From: an uncultured Clostridium sp.
Lineage (GTDB): Bacteria > Bacillota > Clostridia > Clostridiales > Clostridiaceae
Reading direction: 5' to 3'
DNA length: 64,000 bases
Assembly (NCBI GenBank): GCA_902785295.1
Contig: CACZYK010000007.1
Span: 1 to 64,000 of the forward strand
Shown here: piece after piece, positions 56,218 to 63,950 of the stretch
Numbering within the stretch: position 1 is the stretch's first letter
Layout of the letters: every line of letters starts with the position of its first letter
Program-made: the position numbers and the translations under genes
The notes under the pieces: model-generated
The model's database searches: none
Told to the model about the DNA's origin: nothing
Seen by the model: the letters and a program-made list of their open reading frames with translations, nothing else

Positions 56218-56882
56218 TCAGTTTTTATGTTTTGTGTATTTACTATTATTTCATCTTCATTTCTGGAGTTAAAATAGCATAACATATCCTTTTTTGTTAC
56301 CTTAGCCTTTAATATGTAGTTGTTTGAAGCAGAGAACCTATTTGCAAACCATTTAGCTGTTTCTAGGTTTCTAGTCCATGATATTCCTTTAGGGTTGCTT
56401 TTAGAACCTATACCTCTATATAGGGTTAATTCATTAGGCAAATTTTGATATGTTATGTACTCTTCTTTATCCATTAGAGATAGTTTATCTGCTTCCTCAA
56501 ACCATTTTATTAAAGTATTGATACTTACATTAACATCTTTGTTTGGGTTTTCCGATGAAGTCCAAGCATAGCTTAATATGTTTGAGAAATCTGCAAGAGA
56601 TAAATAAGGTTTAACAAGCTTTAAAGTTGTTAGTAAGTATGGCTTATTTATTAAGAAAAAGAGTTTTATTGCTGACTCCGTTCTATCTATAAGATTAAAT
56701 AATTTACTTTCCCATTCATTATAATCCTCTGAATTTGTTAAAATTAATATTCTTGTTTTACTACAAGCATGAATAGAGTTAGTAAAAGGATGTGAAGCCA
56801 TATTAAAATCTAATGGTTTTATTTTAACTGTGGAGCATAGAGTTTTAAAAGTTGCTTTTACTTGAGATAGATTGGTTTCCAT
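56190..56882 (-). CDS. Putative ADP-ribosyltransferase
   Basis: A 230-aa protein whose C-terminal half fits the R-S-E mono-ADP-ribosyltransferase scheme: TLYRGIG (Arg), GISWTRNLETAKWFANRF (the STS-like strand), and YFNSRNEDEIIV (the Glu pair, ExE). The first 140 residues are helical and unassigned. Such enzymes modify host or rival phage targets, or act as toxins. It converges with the DUF2325 gene, overlapping its stop by 11 bases. Fold not computed. Confidence 0.65.
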   Translation of the reverse strand: METNLSQVKATFKTLCSTVKIKPLDFNMASHPFTNSIHACSKTRILILTNSEDYNEWESKLFNLIDRTESAIKLFFLINKPYLLTTLKLVKPYLSLADFSNILSYAWTSSENPNKDVNVSINTLIKWFEEADKLSLMDKEEYITYQNLPNELTLYRGIGSKSNPKGISWTRNLETAKWFANRFSASNNYILKAKVTKKDMLCYFNSRNEDEIIVNTQNIKTEKIRELITP

Positions 56883-56896
56883 TTTTGAATCTCCTT

Positions 56897-57355
56897 TTAT
56901 TTTGCTTTATTAAAAAAATCCAATATTTCTTGATTTGTAGTAATGTTATCATGTTTTAATATAATAGAAATTACTGTTTTATCTTCATTGGTTATGTCAA
57001 CTTTGCAATATTCCTCTGTTAATTCTTTAGTATTTTTCATTCCTAGAGCAAATATTCCAAATACTACTAACTTGCCTAAGCTAACTTGTTCTTGTAGTTG
57101 AGTTTGAGTGATTATACTACATTTTGTTTTCTTTATTTTAGAATGTCTTATAGTATCAATAGAAAAACGATATTCAAATTCTTCACCTTTTTTAGTTATA
57201 GTACATTTCTTTTTGTTACTTACATCTGGAAATCCTCCATAATATTTACAAGTTACAAATTTAATTTCCCTGTTTTGTCCTATACTTGCTATAAGAACCA
57301 TTAGTATAAAAATAGGAATACCAAATACTACTAGACAGAAAATAACTGACGTCAT
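56897..57355 (-). CDS. Membrane-anchored protein next to the ADP-ribosyltransferase (152 aa)
   Basis: An N-terminal membrane helix (MTSVIFCLVVFGIPIFILMVLIASIG) and an exposed strand-rich domain with KCTITKKGEEFEYRF, and a second hydrophobic patch. It is 14 bases upstream of the ADP-ribosyltransferase and likely cotranscribed. It may be a partner, immunity or delivery factor. Not recognised. Confidence 0.6.
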   Translation of the reverse strand: MTSVIFCLVVFGIPIFILMVLIASIGQNREIKFVTCKYYGGFPDVSNKKKCTITKKGEEFEYRFSIDTIRHSKIKKTKCSIITQTQLQEQVSLGKLVVFGIFALGMKNTKELTEEYCKVDITNEDKTVISIILKHDNITTNQEILDFFNKAK

Positions 57356-58887
57356 AGATATTACCCCCTTAATTGTGAATATTGTATATTATTTTTATTC
57401 TATAAAAAGGGATAATTTCCTTTTATTTTTTATAAGATAAAAGTTAAATGTTGGTTAAGGATATGTAAAGGGGAAATATTCCCCTATGTGATTATTGTTT
57501 TAAAGAATCATTAGAAGGTTATTATTAGTATATGTTGGGAAAATGGATATTATGATAAGAAATGTATTAGGGAGTGGAATAATATTTAGGAGTTAAGGGG
57601 TAGTGATTTTTTAATTTTATATAGGGGTATAGTAGGGGTTTTATGGAATTAGAGAAAAGTGTAAAAGTACCCCCTGTGTATATGGGAGAGAACGTAGGAA
57701 TTTAACTTGAGTAAAAGGAGAATAATAAGGATAATTTAATAGGTTAATCGCAATATTAGGGGATATGTGTTTGGATAAGGAGATGTGATAAGAGATTTTT
57801 AATTAGGAGTAAGGGGGATTTATTTTAGGGAATTTAAAGGGGTTTGTTTTGGAAGTTGTCGGAGATTTTTTTGGGTGTACGGATGAGTTGAGAAATTGGG
57901 TTGGAGAGTAAGTAAGAGAATAGGGTTTTTATTGTAGAGTTAAAGGACGGATGAGACTAATATTAAGAGGAGTGAAAAATAGGGATTGAGTGGTAAGAGA
58001 GAGTGAGGGTGGATGTAAGGGGAAAAATAAGGGGAAGAATAGGGAATGATTTGGAGTAAGGAAGAGTAGAGAAGGAGTGTGAGGATGGTGTGAGAGAGGT
58101 GAATTTTAGGTTTTGTTGTTTAGCAGTTGGTGGGTAAAATTGGCAGGGAAAAACTGGAAAAAATGGAAACATACCCCCTTATTTATCCCCTATAACTATA
58201 TATTATAGGGGGTAGAAATCCCCTAAAAATTGGTAATGGAAAATATAGGAAAATTAAAGAATTTAAGGAAATATGTATAAGTTTTACATTTTTACAAGGT
58301 GGGAGGGAATAAAAAAATTTGCTGGAGGCTTTTAATTTTTTCGGTTTTTTTATAGTGAGATTAAAAAAATCCTAAAAAACAAAAATTTATTTTTATCCTC
58401 CTCACACCACTACACACGCCCCACGTTCTTACACTATGCCTATATCAAAGCCTCTCTTTATCACTTATAAAAGCCTATCAAACTTCTTACTCCTGAACCT
58501 GAACCAGCCCCAAAAACTTTTTTAAAACTATTATACATTAATATACACTTTTATACATCCATTTTCACAAAAATTATATTTTAAGAAATATAATAAACAA
58601 GTAAATACCTACATAACAAATAAGTTAATTGAGAATTTTCCTAGAAATCAATACCCCTTAAACCCACTGATACCAACGGTTTACAAGATGTCAATTATTT
58701 ACATTCTCAATTAGAAATTATTATTAAATAAGTGTAAACGTATACAGTAATTAAAATTTGCGTTTTTACTCTAATTTTTGCATTTTTTTATACTAATATT
58801 AAGCATTAAAAAACTAATATAAATAAGTGTGCATAAATATTGCATATATATTCAATTAGTGCATAAAAATATTTTTTAAAAAAATAC
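57356..58887. other. Gene-free region with strand-composition flip
   Basis: About 1.5 kb with no supported gene. From about 57560 to 58190 the plus strand has very little C and is rich in G (many GGGG, GGAG, AGGG runs). After about 58380 it becomes G-poor and C-rich (CTCCTCACACCACTACACACGC). See the finding on skew. It also contains AT-rich stretches at 58700-58880. Confidence 0.6.
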
Positions 58888-58936
58888 AAAAATAATATAA
58901 AAAAGAGTTGCAAAAATATCTAAAGTGTAGTATTAT
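58888..58936 (+). promoter_or_regulatory. Promoter with upstream dispersed element
   Basis: Dispersed element 58888-58905, -35 TTGCAA (58908-58913), 17-base spacer, -10 TATTAT (58931-58936). The leader contains a short AAG-GGTA/TACC-CTT hairpin. Confidence 0.8.
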
Positions 58937-59009
58937 ATATGTAGGGAGTAAAGTAAATATAAAACCTAAGCGGTAACAAATACCACTTAAAAAATTGGAG
59001 GTTGATAAT

Positions 59010-59273
59010 ATGAAGCTTACTTTTAAACAAGAGGCTAGACAAAAACTAGCACACATAAGAGAATACATAAAAGAGTACAATAACACAGATATAAGAATTA
59101 ACTTATGTGGTACAAGTTACAAAAAGAACATAATGTTAAAGGAGCTTGAAAAGGCTAAAAGGGGTAATGAAATAGATATGAAAATAGGCGTTATAAGTAG
59201 AGAAGAATACGAATTTGAAGTAAAAACATTGTATTGCTTTGAAGAAAGTTTAAAGAATTTTGAAATATTCTAG
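59010..59273 (+). CDS. Hypothetical protein (87 aa)
   Basis: A basic, helical 87-aa protein starting MKLTFKQEARQKLAHIREYI. The leader GGAGGTTGATAATATG is shared, nearly base for base, with the genes at 59773 and 61821. Not recognised. Confidence 0.65.
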   Translation: MKLTFKQEARQKLAHIREYIKEYNNTDIRINLCGTSYKKNIMLKELEKAKRGNEIDMKIGVISREEYEFEVKTLYCFEESLKNFEIF

Positions 59274-59284
59274 GAGGTAACAAC

Positions 59285-59500
59285 ATGACTATAAGATTAA
59301 AAGAAAAAATTAAGACTACTATGCTGGTACTACAATCTATTGTAGTATTAACAACTGCGATTATTTTACTTTCTAACGTTCGCTACTGTAAAGTATGCGG
59401 AGAGCGTTATATAAGCTTTAATAAAGAAAATATATGTGACGTTTGCCTAGACTATAAACAAGCTAAAATAAACGGTATAGCGTGGCACGATAACTATTAA
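59285..59500 (+). CDS. Small membrane zinc-ribbon protein (71 aa)
   Basis: A membrane helix (MLVLQSIVVLTTAIILL) followed by a four-cysteine ribbon (CKVCGERY and CDVCLDY), probably zinc-binding, on the exposed side. AGGAGG leader. Function is unknown. Confidence 0.65.
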   Translation: MTIRLKEKIKTTMLVLQSIVVLTTAIILLSNVRYCKVCGERYISFNKENICDVCLDYKQAKINGIAWHDNY

Positions 59501-59521
59501 TAGATACTAGAAAAAATTTTA

Positions 59522-59570
59522 AAAAATAATATAAAAAAGTCTTGCAAAAATAAAAAGCCTATGTTATAAT
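59522..59570 (+). promoter_or_regulatory. Promoter with upstream dispersed element
   Basis: Dispersed element 59522-59540, -35 TTGCAA (59542-59547), 17-base spacer, -10 TATAAT (59565-59570). Confidence 0.85.
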
Positions 59571-59590
59571 AGACTTGTCAATAAGGTAAG

Positions 59591-59637
59591 GGAATACAGA
59601 ACGACCACAGAACGTGGCAAACAGTAACAATTATTCT
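59591..59637 (+). ncRNA. Structured leader motif, copy 1
   Basis: An outer stem GAATA/TATTC, then ACAGAACGA, an inner stem CCAC/GTGG and the segment CAAACAGTAACAA. The same arrangement with different stem bases occurs at 60705-60761. It follows the promoter at 59522 by about 20 bases. Confidence 0.6.
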
Positions 59638-59674
59638 ATAGACAATGTATTGTAGCGATTAAATAAATACTTTT

Positions 59675-59725
59675 AAAAAAACAATATAAAAAAGTATTTA
59701 CAAAATAAAAAACCTATGCTATAAT
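59675..59725 (+). promoter_or_regulatory. Promoter with upstream dispersed element
   Basis: Element variant (ACAATATAAAAAAGT) 59675-59695, -35 TTTACA (59697-59702), 17-base spacer, -10 TATAAT (59720-59725). It drives the 59773 gene. Confidence 0.85.
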
Positions 59726-59772
59726 AAAAGCATAGAAAAACAAAAAAAATTTTTTGAAGGGAAGTTGATAAT

Positions 59773-60000
59773 ATGAATAAAAAAGTAACTAAAAAATTTA
59801 TAAAGGGTTTTAACGCCTTAGATATTACTAATATTAATTCAGAAGAGTGCGAGGCACTAAGAGACAAAGAAAAAAGCTTTACAACAATAGCTATATCATA
59901 CGGCATTTACGGCATGACTGGGGCTATATTGGAAGGGTATACAAGTGGAAAATTATATAAAATATGTGCTAGAAATAGTAATTTATTTTACTTTGTTTAG
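59773..60000 (+). CDS. Hypothetical protein (75 aa)
   Basis: A 75-aa protein: KKVTKKFIKGFNALDITNI, with a small hydrophobic stretch (ISYGIYGMTGAI). Leader GAAGTTGATAATATG is as at 59010. Not recognised. Terminator follows. Confidence 0.6.
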   Translation: MNKKVTKKFIKGFNALDITNINSEECEALRDKEKSFTTIAISYGIYGMTGAILEGYTSGKLYKICARNSNLFYFV

Positions 60001-60011
60001 GAACATAAAAT

Positions 60012-60046
60012 AAAAAAGCAACGTATAAAATATACGTTGCTTTTTT
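60012..60046 (+). terminator. Strong terminator
   Basis: GCAACGTATA/TATACGTTGC (10 bp, 3-base loop) followed by TTTTTT, with an A-run before it, so it could work in both directions. Confidence 0.95.
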
Positions 60047-60175
60047 ATTGCCTCCAGCACTATACCAGCACCAAAAAATTTTTTATATTCAATGTAAACG
60101 TTTACTATAAAAATATGAATCATTTACAATTATTGGAAAAAATATTACTAAAAAAACAAACATATATTTGTATAA

Positions 60176-60520
60176 AATACCATTTTAATTTTAAAGCCGA
60201 TATAAGACGATTTAAGACGTTTTTGCCTATAAACGATAAATTATACCTTTAATGTGTTAAACGTGCCTTAAAAAGCTTATATAAGCCTTTAAAAATGATG
60301 TATATAAAAAAATATATTATATTGTTATAGTAAAGAAAAAATAAAGAACCAGCAAAGAAAAAATAATATAAAAATATATATACTTTTAAATAGCTTTATG
60401 AGGCGTTTTAAGACGCTTTATATATTAGATAATAAATTATACTATAAATATATTTAAAAGGCTTAAAAAAGCCTATAGGCGTTTTAAAATAGATATAGCA
60501 TAAAAATATATATATGTGTA
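60176..60520. repeat. Field of short palindromes and a diverged duplication
   Basis: Two diverged modules (about 60176-60290 and 60380-60520) both contain GACGATTTAAGACGT- or GGCGTTTTAAGACGC-like hairpin arms, an ATAAATTATAC block and a GCTTATATAAGCC or GGCTTAAAAAAGCC hairpin. No gene is supported in 60047-61095. Confidence 0.5.
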
Positions 60521-60570
60521 ACAATAGAAAAATAAAAAAAGACTGATAACAATAAACATAAAAAAATTTT

Positions 60571-60619
60571 AAAAATATTATAAAAAAGACTTTACAAGTA
60601 CATAACACTATGTTATAAT
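60571..60619 (+). promoter_or_regulatory. Promoter with upstream dispersed element
   Basis: Element 60571-60588, -35 TTTACA (60591-60596), 17-base spacer, -10 TATAAT (60614-60619). Confidence 0.85.
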
Positions 60620-60704
60620 AAAGTTGTAGTCAAGGAAATGACCTAAAAAAACTTAATATTTTTATTTTAACATTTCTTTAAAAAGCTTATAATATTAAGT
60701 GTTA

Positions 60705-60761
60705 AGAAAGTAAGAAACGGGACGACCTTTTAACAAGGCAAACAGTAACAAAAAACTTTCT
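60705..60761 (+). ncRNA. Structured leader motif, copy 2
   Basis: Outer stem AGAAAGT/ACTTTCT, inner stem CCTT/AAGG, and the same single-strand blocks ACGAC and GGCAAACAGTAACAA as in copy 1 (59591). An additional 10-bp hairpin ACTTAATATT/AATATTAAGT precedes it (60650-60700). It follows the 60571 promoter. Confidence 0.6.
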
Positions 60762-60779
60762 AAACCAAAATAAAAAAGC

Positions 60780-60808
60780 TTGACACCAAAAAGAAAACTT
60801 GTTATAAT
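60780..60808 (+). promoter_or_regulatory. Promoter, consensus sigma-A
   Basis: -35 TTGACA (60780-60785), 17-base spacer, -10 TATAAT (60803-60808). Only the end of the dispersed element is present upstream (AATAAAAAAGC). Confidence 0.9.
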
Positions 60809-60814
60809 AAAGGT

Positions 60815-61095
60815 GTTAAGAGAATTGTTCTTTGAAAATTGAATAATATGCAACTAATAATAGTTATTATATTATTATAACCTTTATATTATTATGTTTC
60901 TAACTAGAGCAAAAAGCTCCACTGGAAGCTCTTTATAGGGTTCTTAATAAGTGTTACATAGAGTTAAACTATATTTATATAAGTTATAATTCTAGTGTAA
61001 TAAATTAAGTCAATCTTATATATCTTGCATTGTTAAAATGCCTATTAAGGCAGGGCTTTTTGTTCAATGGTGGAAACATCAAAAAAATAAAATGA
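60815..61095 (+). ncRNA. Leader RNA with boxA-like antitermination site
   Basis: The transcript from the 60780 promoter starts at about 60815 and has, at 60826-60838, TGTTCTTTGAAAA, which matches the Firmicute boxA consensus used in rRNA leaders for NusB-dependent antitermination. Further down, AGAGC/GCTC(C) arms at 60910-60945 and a TGCC/GGCA hairpin followed by TTTTT (61039-61061) look like an attenuator. The first gene is at 61112. Confidence 0.6.
61039..61061 (+). terminator. Attenuator-like terminator in the leader
   Basis: TGCC-TATTAA-GGCA short stem, then GGGC and TTTTT. Weak but typical of an attenuator. Confidence 0.45.
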
Positions 61096-61111
61096 AAAGG
61101 TGGTAATAAAA

Positions 61112-61696
61112 ATGAGAAAAACAATATTATTAGGAGTTAATGGAAGACAAATATATACAGGTGAATTTGAAATCAGAACACTTTGTCAAGGTGGAAAATA
61201 CTTTTCAGCCTCTTTCAATATTGGTTTTGCTTTTGACATAAATAATACCGACAGTTGGGCAGAGGATTATTTTGAAGAATTGTGGAATAATTCTGATGAC
61301 GAAAGAAAATTAGAAATGTTGCAAGATGGAGACATAACCAAAGAAGAAGCAAGAAATAATTTTATCAATGATACTTACTATTATAGTGGGTACAGAGCGT
61401 TTATTGATTGCTCTTGCACAGATTTTGAAGTTGATATGCCTAATGGTGATACCATCAACTTTGAAACTGAAAGTTGTGGTCAATGTGACATTAGAAAACA
61501 GCCTAATTTTAAGAATACAGTATTCACAAATAAAGAAGCTGTATTCAAGTTACTTGAGTTTTGGGATAATTTTCATTTGAAAGAAATTTCAAAAGCTCAA
61601 GAAGAAGAAATTAATAATCTTCTTAATGAACTAGCTCCTTTTGAAGAGTGGGGAACTAAATTTGAAGACTTCATAAGTGACAATGTTAGACTTTAA
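61112..61696 (+). CDS. Hypothetical protein (about 194 aa)
   Basis: An acidic protein starting MRKTILLGVNGRQIYTGEFEIRTL. A strand-rich domain in residues 1-140 includes a CSCTDFEVDMPNGDTINFETESCGQCDIRK stretch (three cysteines in the second half), then a helical acidic C-terminal region. The size and acidity would fit an anti-defence protein, but no family is recognised. It follows the boxA leader. Confidence 0.6.
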   Translation: MRKTILLGVNGRQIYTGEFEIRTLCQGGKYFSASFNIGFAFDINNTDSWAEDYFEELWNNSDDERKLEMLQDGDITKEEARNNFINDTYYYSGYRAFIDCSCTDFEVDMPNGDTINFETESCGQCDIRKQPNFKNTVFTNKEAVFKLLEFWDNFHLKEISKAQEEEINNLLNELAPFEEWGTKFEDFISDNVRL

Positions 61697-61703
61697 CTCT
61701 TGC

Positions 61704-61807
61704 AAATAATATAAAAAAGTCGAAACTAGCGTATTATTTACGCTAGTCCATGCAAGATGACAACTTGTATGCTGATGAAGACAAGTCAAGAAAAATAATA
61801 TAAATAA
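61704..61807 (+). other. Intergenic structured segment with two dispersed elements
   Basis: Dispersed elements at 61704-61720 and 61790-61807 flank two perfect hairpins: CTAGCGT/ACGCTAG (61725-61747) and ACTTGT/ACAAGT (61763-61786). No sigma-A promoter was found inside. It leads the 61821 gene. Confidence 0.6.
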
Positions 61808-61820
61808 GGTGGTTGATAAT

Positions 61821-62096
61821 ATGAAAGACTTAGAAAAAATAATAAGTCTTAAAAGCTGTGAAAAAATTCTTTCACTAGCTTGTAAAAACGATTATGAGAT
61901 AGAACAGTTTGAAGGTGGCTTATTGGATAGCTATTTAATAAGCGATAACACAACTATTTCTATTAATAGGGCTAAGCCTAGAAGGTTTATAGCTATATTA
62001 GATGAATATGTCAATGAATGGACTAGTCAATTAAGACTGGTTCAAACAGACAACGAGGAAAAAATTAATGATATAAGAAAGATGTTAACACGTTAG
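61821..62096 (+). CDS. Hypothetical protein (91 aa)
   Basis: A 91-aa acidic helical protein: MKDLEKIISLKSCEKILSLACKN, with two hydrophobic patches. Leader GGTGGTTGATAATATG is shared with 59010. Not recognised. Confidence 0.6.
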   Translation: MKDLEKIISLKSCEKILSLACKNDYEIEQFEGGLLDSYLISDNTTISINRAKPRRFIAILDEYVNEWTSQLRLVQTDNEEKINDIRKMLTR

Positions 62097-62162
62097 GGCG
62101 TGTATAAATAGAGCCTCAAGCCCTAAGCGTTATGACGATAGAAAAAAAATAATATCGTCATA
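62093..62162 (+). ncRNA. Two hairpins after the 61821 gene
   Basis: TTAGGGC/GCCCTAA (62093-62126, overlapping the stop codon) and a perfect 10-bp TATGACGATA/TATCGTCATA (62131-62162). No T-run follows, so these are not clear terminators; they may protect or regulate the mRNA end. Confidence 0.6.
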
Positions 62163-62289
62163 GGTGGCTAATGCCAAAAATATAATATAAAGAAGGGTGA
62201 AAAACAGTTAATAAAAACTTATAAAAAGTTATAAATTAGTGTTGACTTTTATAACTTTTGAATATAGAATAATATTGAGGTGATAGTTA

Positions 62290-62925
62290 ATGAGTAAATA
62301 TTATTCTATAAATGAATTTTCAAAAATATTAGGAGTTTCAGCACAAACATTAAGAAACTGGGATAAAAACAACAAATTAAAACCACATCATACTTCTTCT
62401 AATGGTTATAGATATTATTCTCACGAACAATTAAATAAAGTAATGAATTTAAATCCAACACTAGATAGAAAAGTTATTGGATATTGTAGGGTATCTAGTC
62501 ATAAACAAAAAGATGATTTAGAAAGACAAATAGAAAATATGAGGATGTATTTATTATCTCAAGGAAAACCATTTGAAATAATTAATGATATAGGCAGTGG
62601 TATTAATTATAAAAAGAAAGGCTTAAGACAATTGTTAAAACTTATAACTCAAAATAAAGTTGAAAAAGTCGTGGTATTATACAAAGATAGACTTTTAAGA
62701 TTTGGTTTTGAATTAATTGAGTATATTGCAAGTTTATATAATTGTGAAATAGAAATAATTGATACTACTAAGAAGTCAGAACAGCAAGAATTAGTTGAGG
62801 ATTTAGTTCAAATAATAACAGTATTTAGTTGTAAATTACAAGGAAAACGAGCAAATAAAGCTAGAAAAATGGTTAAAGAATTAATAGAAGAAGGTGAAAA
62901 TGATGATAAAGACATTAAAGATTAA
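62290..62925 (+). CDS. IS607 TnpA serine recombinase
   Basis: A 211-aa complete transposase: MerR-like start MSKYYSINEFSKILGVSAQTLRNW, catalytic domain with VIGYCRVSSHKQKDDLERQ (Ser nucleophile) and VLYKDRLLRFGFELIEY. Overlaps tnpB. RBS GAGGTG upstream. Confidence 0.9.
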   Translation: MSKYYSINEFSKILGVSAQTLRNWDKNNKLKPHHTSSNGYRYYSHEQLNKVMNLNPTLDRKVIGYCRVSSHKQKDDLERQIENMRMYLLSQGKPFEIINDIGSGINYKKKGLRQLLKLITQNKVEKVVVLYKDRLLRFGFELIEYIASLYNCEIEIIDTTKKSEQQELVEDLVQIITVFSCKLQGKRANKARKMVKELIEEGENDDKDIKD

Positions 62926-63950
62926 ACTAAAACCCAATAACAAACAAAAGACAAAAATGTTTCAAAATTATAAAAATGGTGGTAAGTTTATTCAAGATAA
63001 TATTTTAAGAAAAGAATTTACACAATTAAAAAAACAAGAAGAATATAAATGGCTATATTCAATAAGTAACAATGTTACTAAACAAGCTATTAAAGATGCT
63101 TGTTTGTCTTATAAAAGATTTTTTAAAGGACAAACTAAATTTCCTAAATTCAAAAGTAAAAAATTTGATAGACCAAGTTTTTATGTAGATAATATAAAAA
63201 TTAAATTTACAAGTACACATGTTAAATTAGAGATTAAATTGGATTAGACTTTGTGAAAAGAATAAAATTCCAACTAATTGTAAATATATAAACCCACATG
63301 TAGTTTTTGATGGCATAGATTGGTTTATATGTGTTGGTATTGAATATGTTGATAATACAGAAATACCAAATAACAAAGGTATAGGAATAGATTTAGGTGT
63401 CAAAGATTTAGCAATATGTTCTGATAAAAATACTTATAAAAATATAAACAAAACACACAAAATAAAAAAATTAGAAAAAATAAAACGTAGGTTGCAACGT
63501 AAAATAAGTAGAAAATACTTAAATAATAAGAAAGGAGATAGTTACTATAAAACAAGCAACATTATAAATCATAGACTAACTAATATCAGAGATAATTATT
63601 TACATCAAACCACTTCTAAAATAATAAAACGAAAACCAAGTTTTATTGTAATAGAAGATCTAAATGTGAAAGGTATGATGAAGAATAAACATTTATCTAA
63701 AGCAATTCAACAACAAAAGTTTTATGAGTTTCGTAGGCAATTAGAATATAAATGTAAATGGAACAATATAGAACTAAGAATTGTTGATAGATTCTATCCT
63801 TCAAGTAAAATATGCCATTGTTGTGGCTCTATAAAAAAAGATTTAAAACTTAAAGATAGAATTTATAAATGTGATTGTGGTTATATTGAAGATAGAGATT
63901 ATAATGCAAGTCTTAATTTAAGAGATTGCAAAACTTATAATATAGCATAA
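62894..63950 (+). pseudogene. TnpB with a frameshift
   Basis: The N-terminal frame ends in a stop at 63247 (..KLEIKLD). The next frame continues RLCEKNKIPTNCKYINPHVVFDG to a normal TnpB: RuvC-I GIDLGVKDLA, RuvC-II FIVIEDLNVKGM (catalytic Glu present), zinc finger CHCC...CDCG and RuvC-III DRDYNASLNL, ending at 63950. A small insertion or deletion around 63240 broke the gene; no ribosomal-slippage site is obvious. Unlike the other TnpB it belongs to the zinc-finger type. Confidence 0.8.

Noticed and set aside
57963..58172. Minus-strand Ser/Pro-rich ORF in the skewed region
   Set aside because: It is open only because the opposite strand lacks C; no RBS and low-complexity product.
60037..60608. 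Small ORFs in 60.0-60.6 kb on both strands
   Set aside because: Tyr/Phe/Ile-rich translations of AT-rich palindromes without ribosome binding sites.
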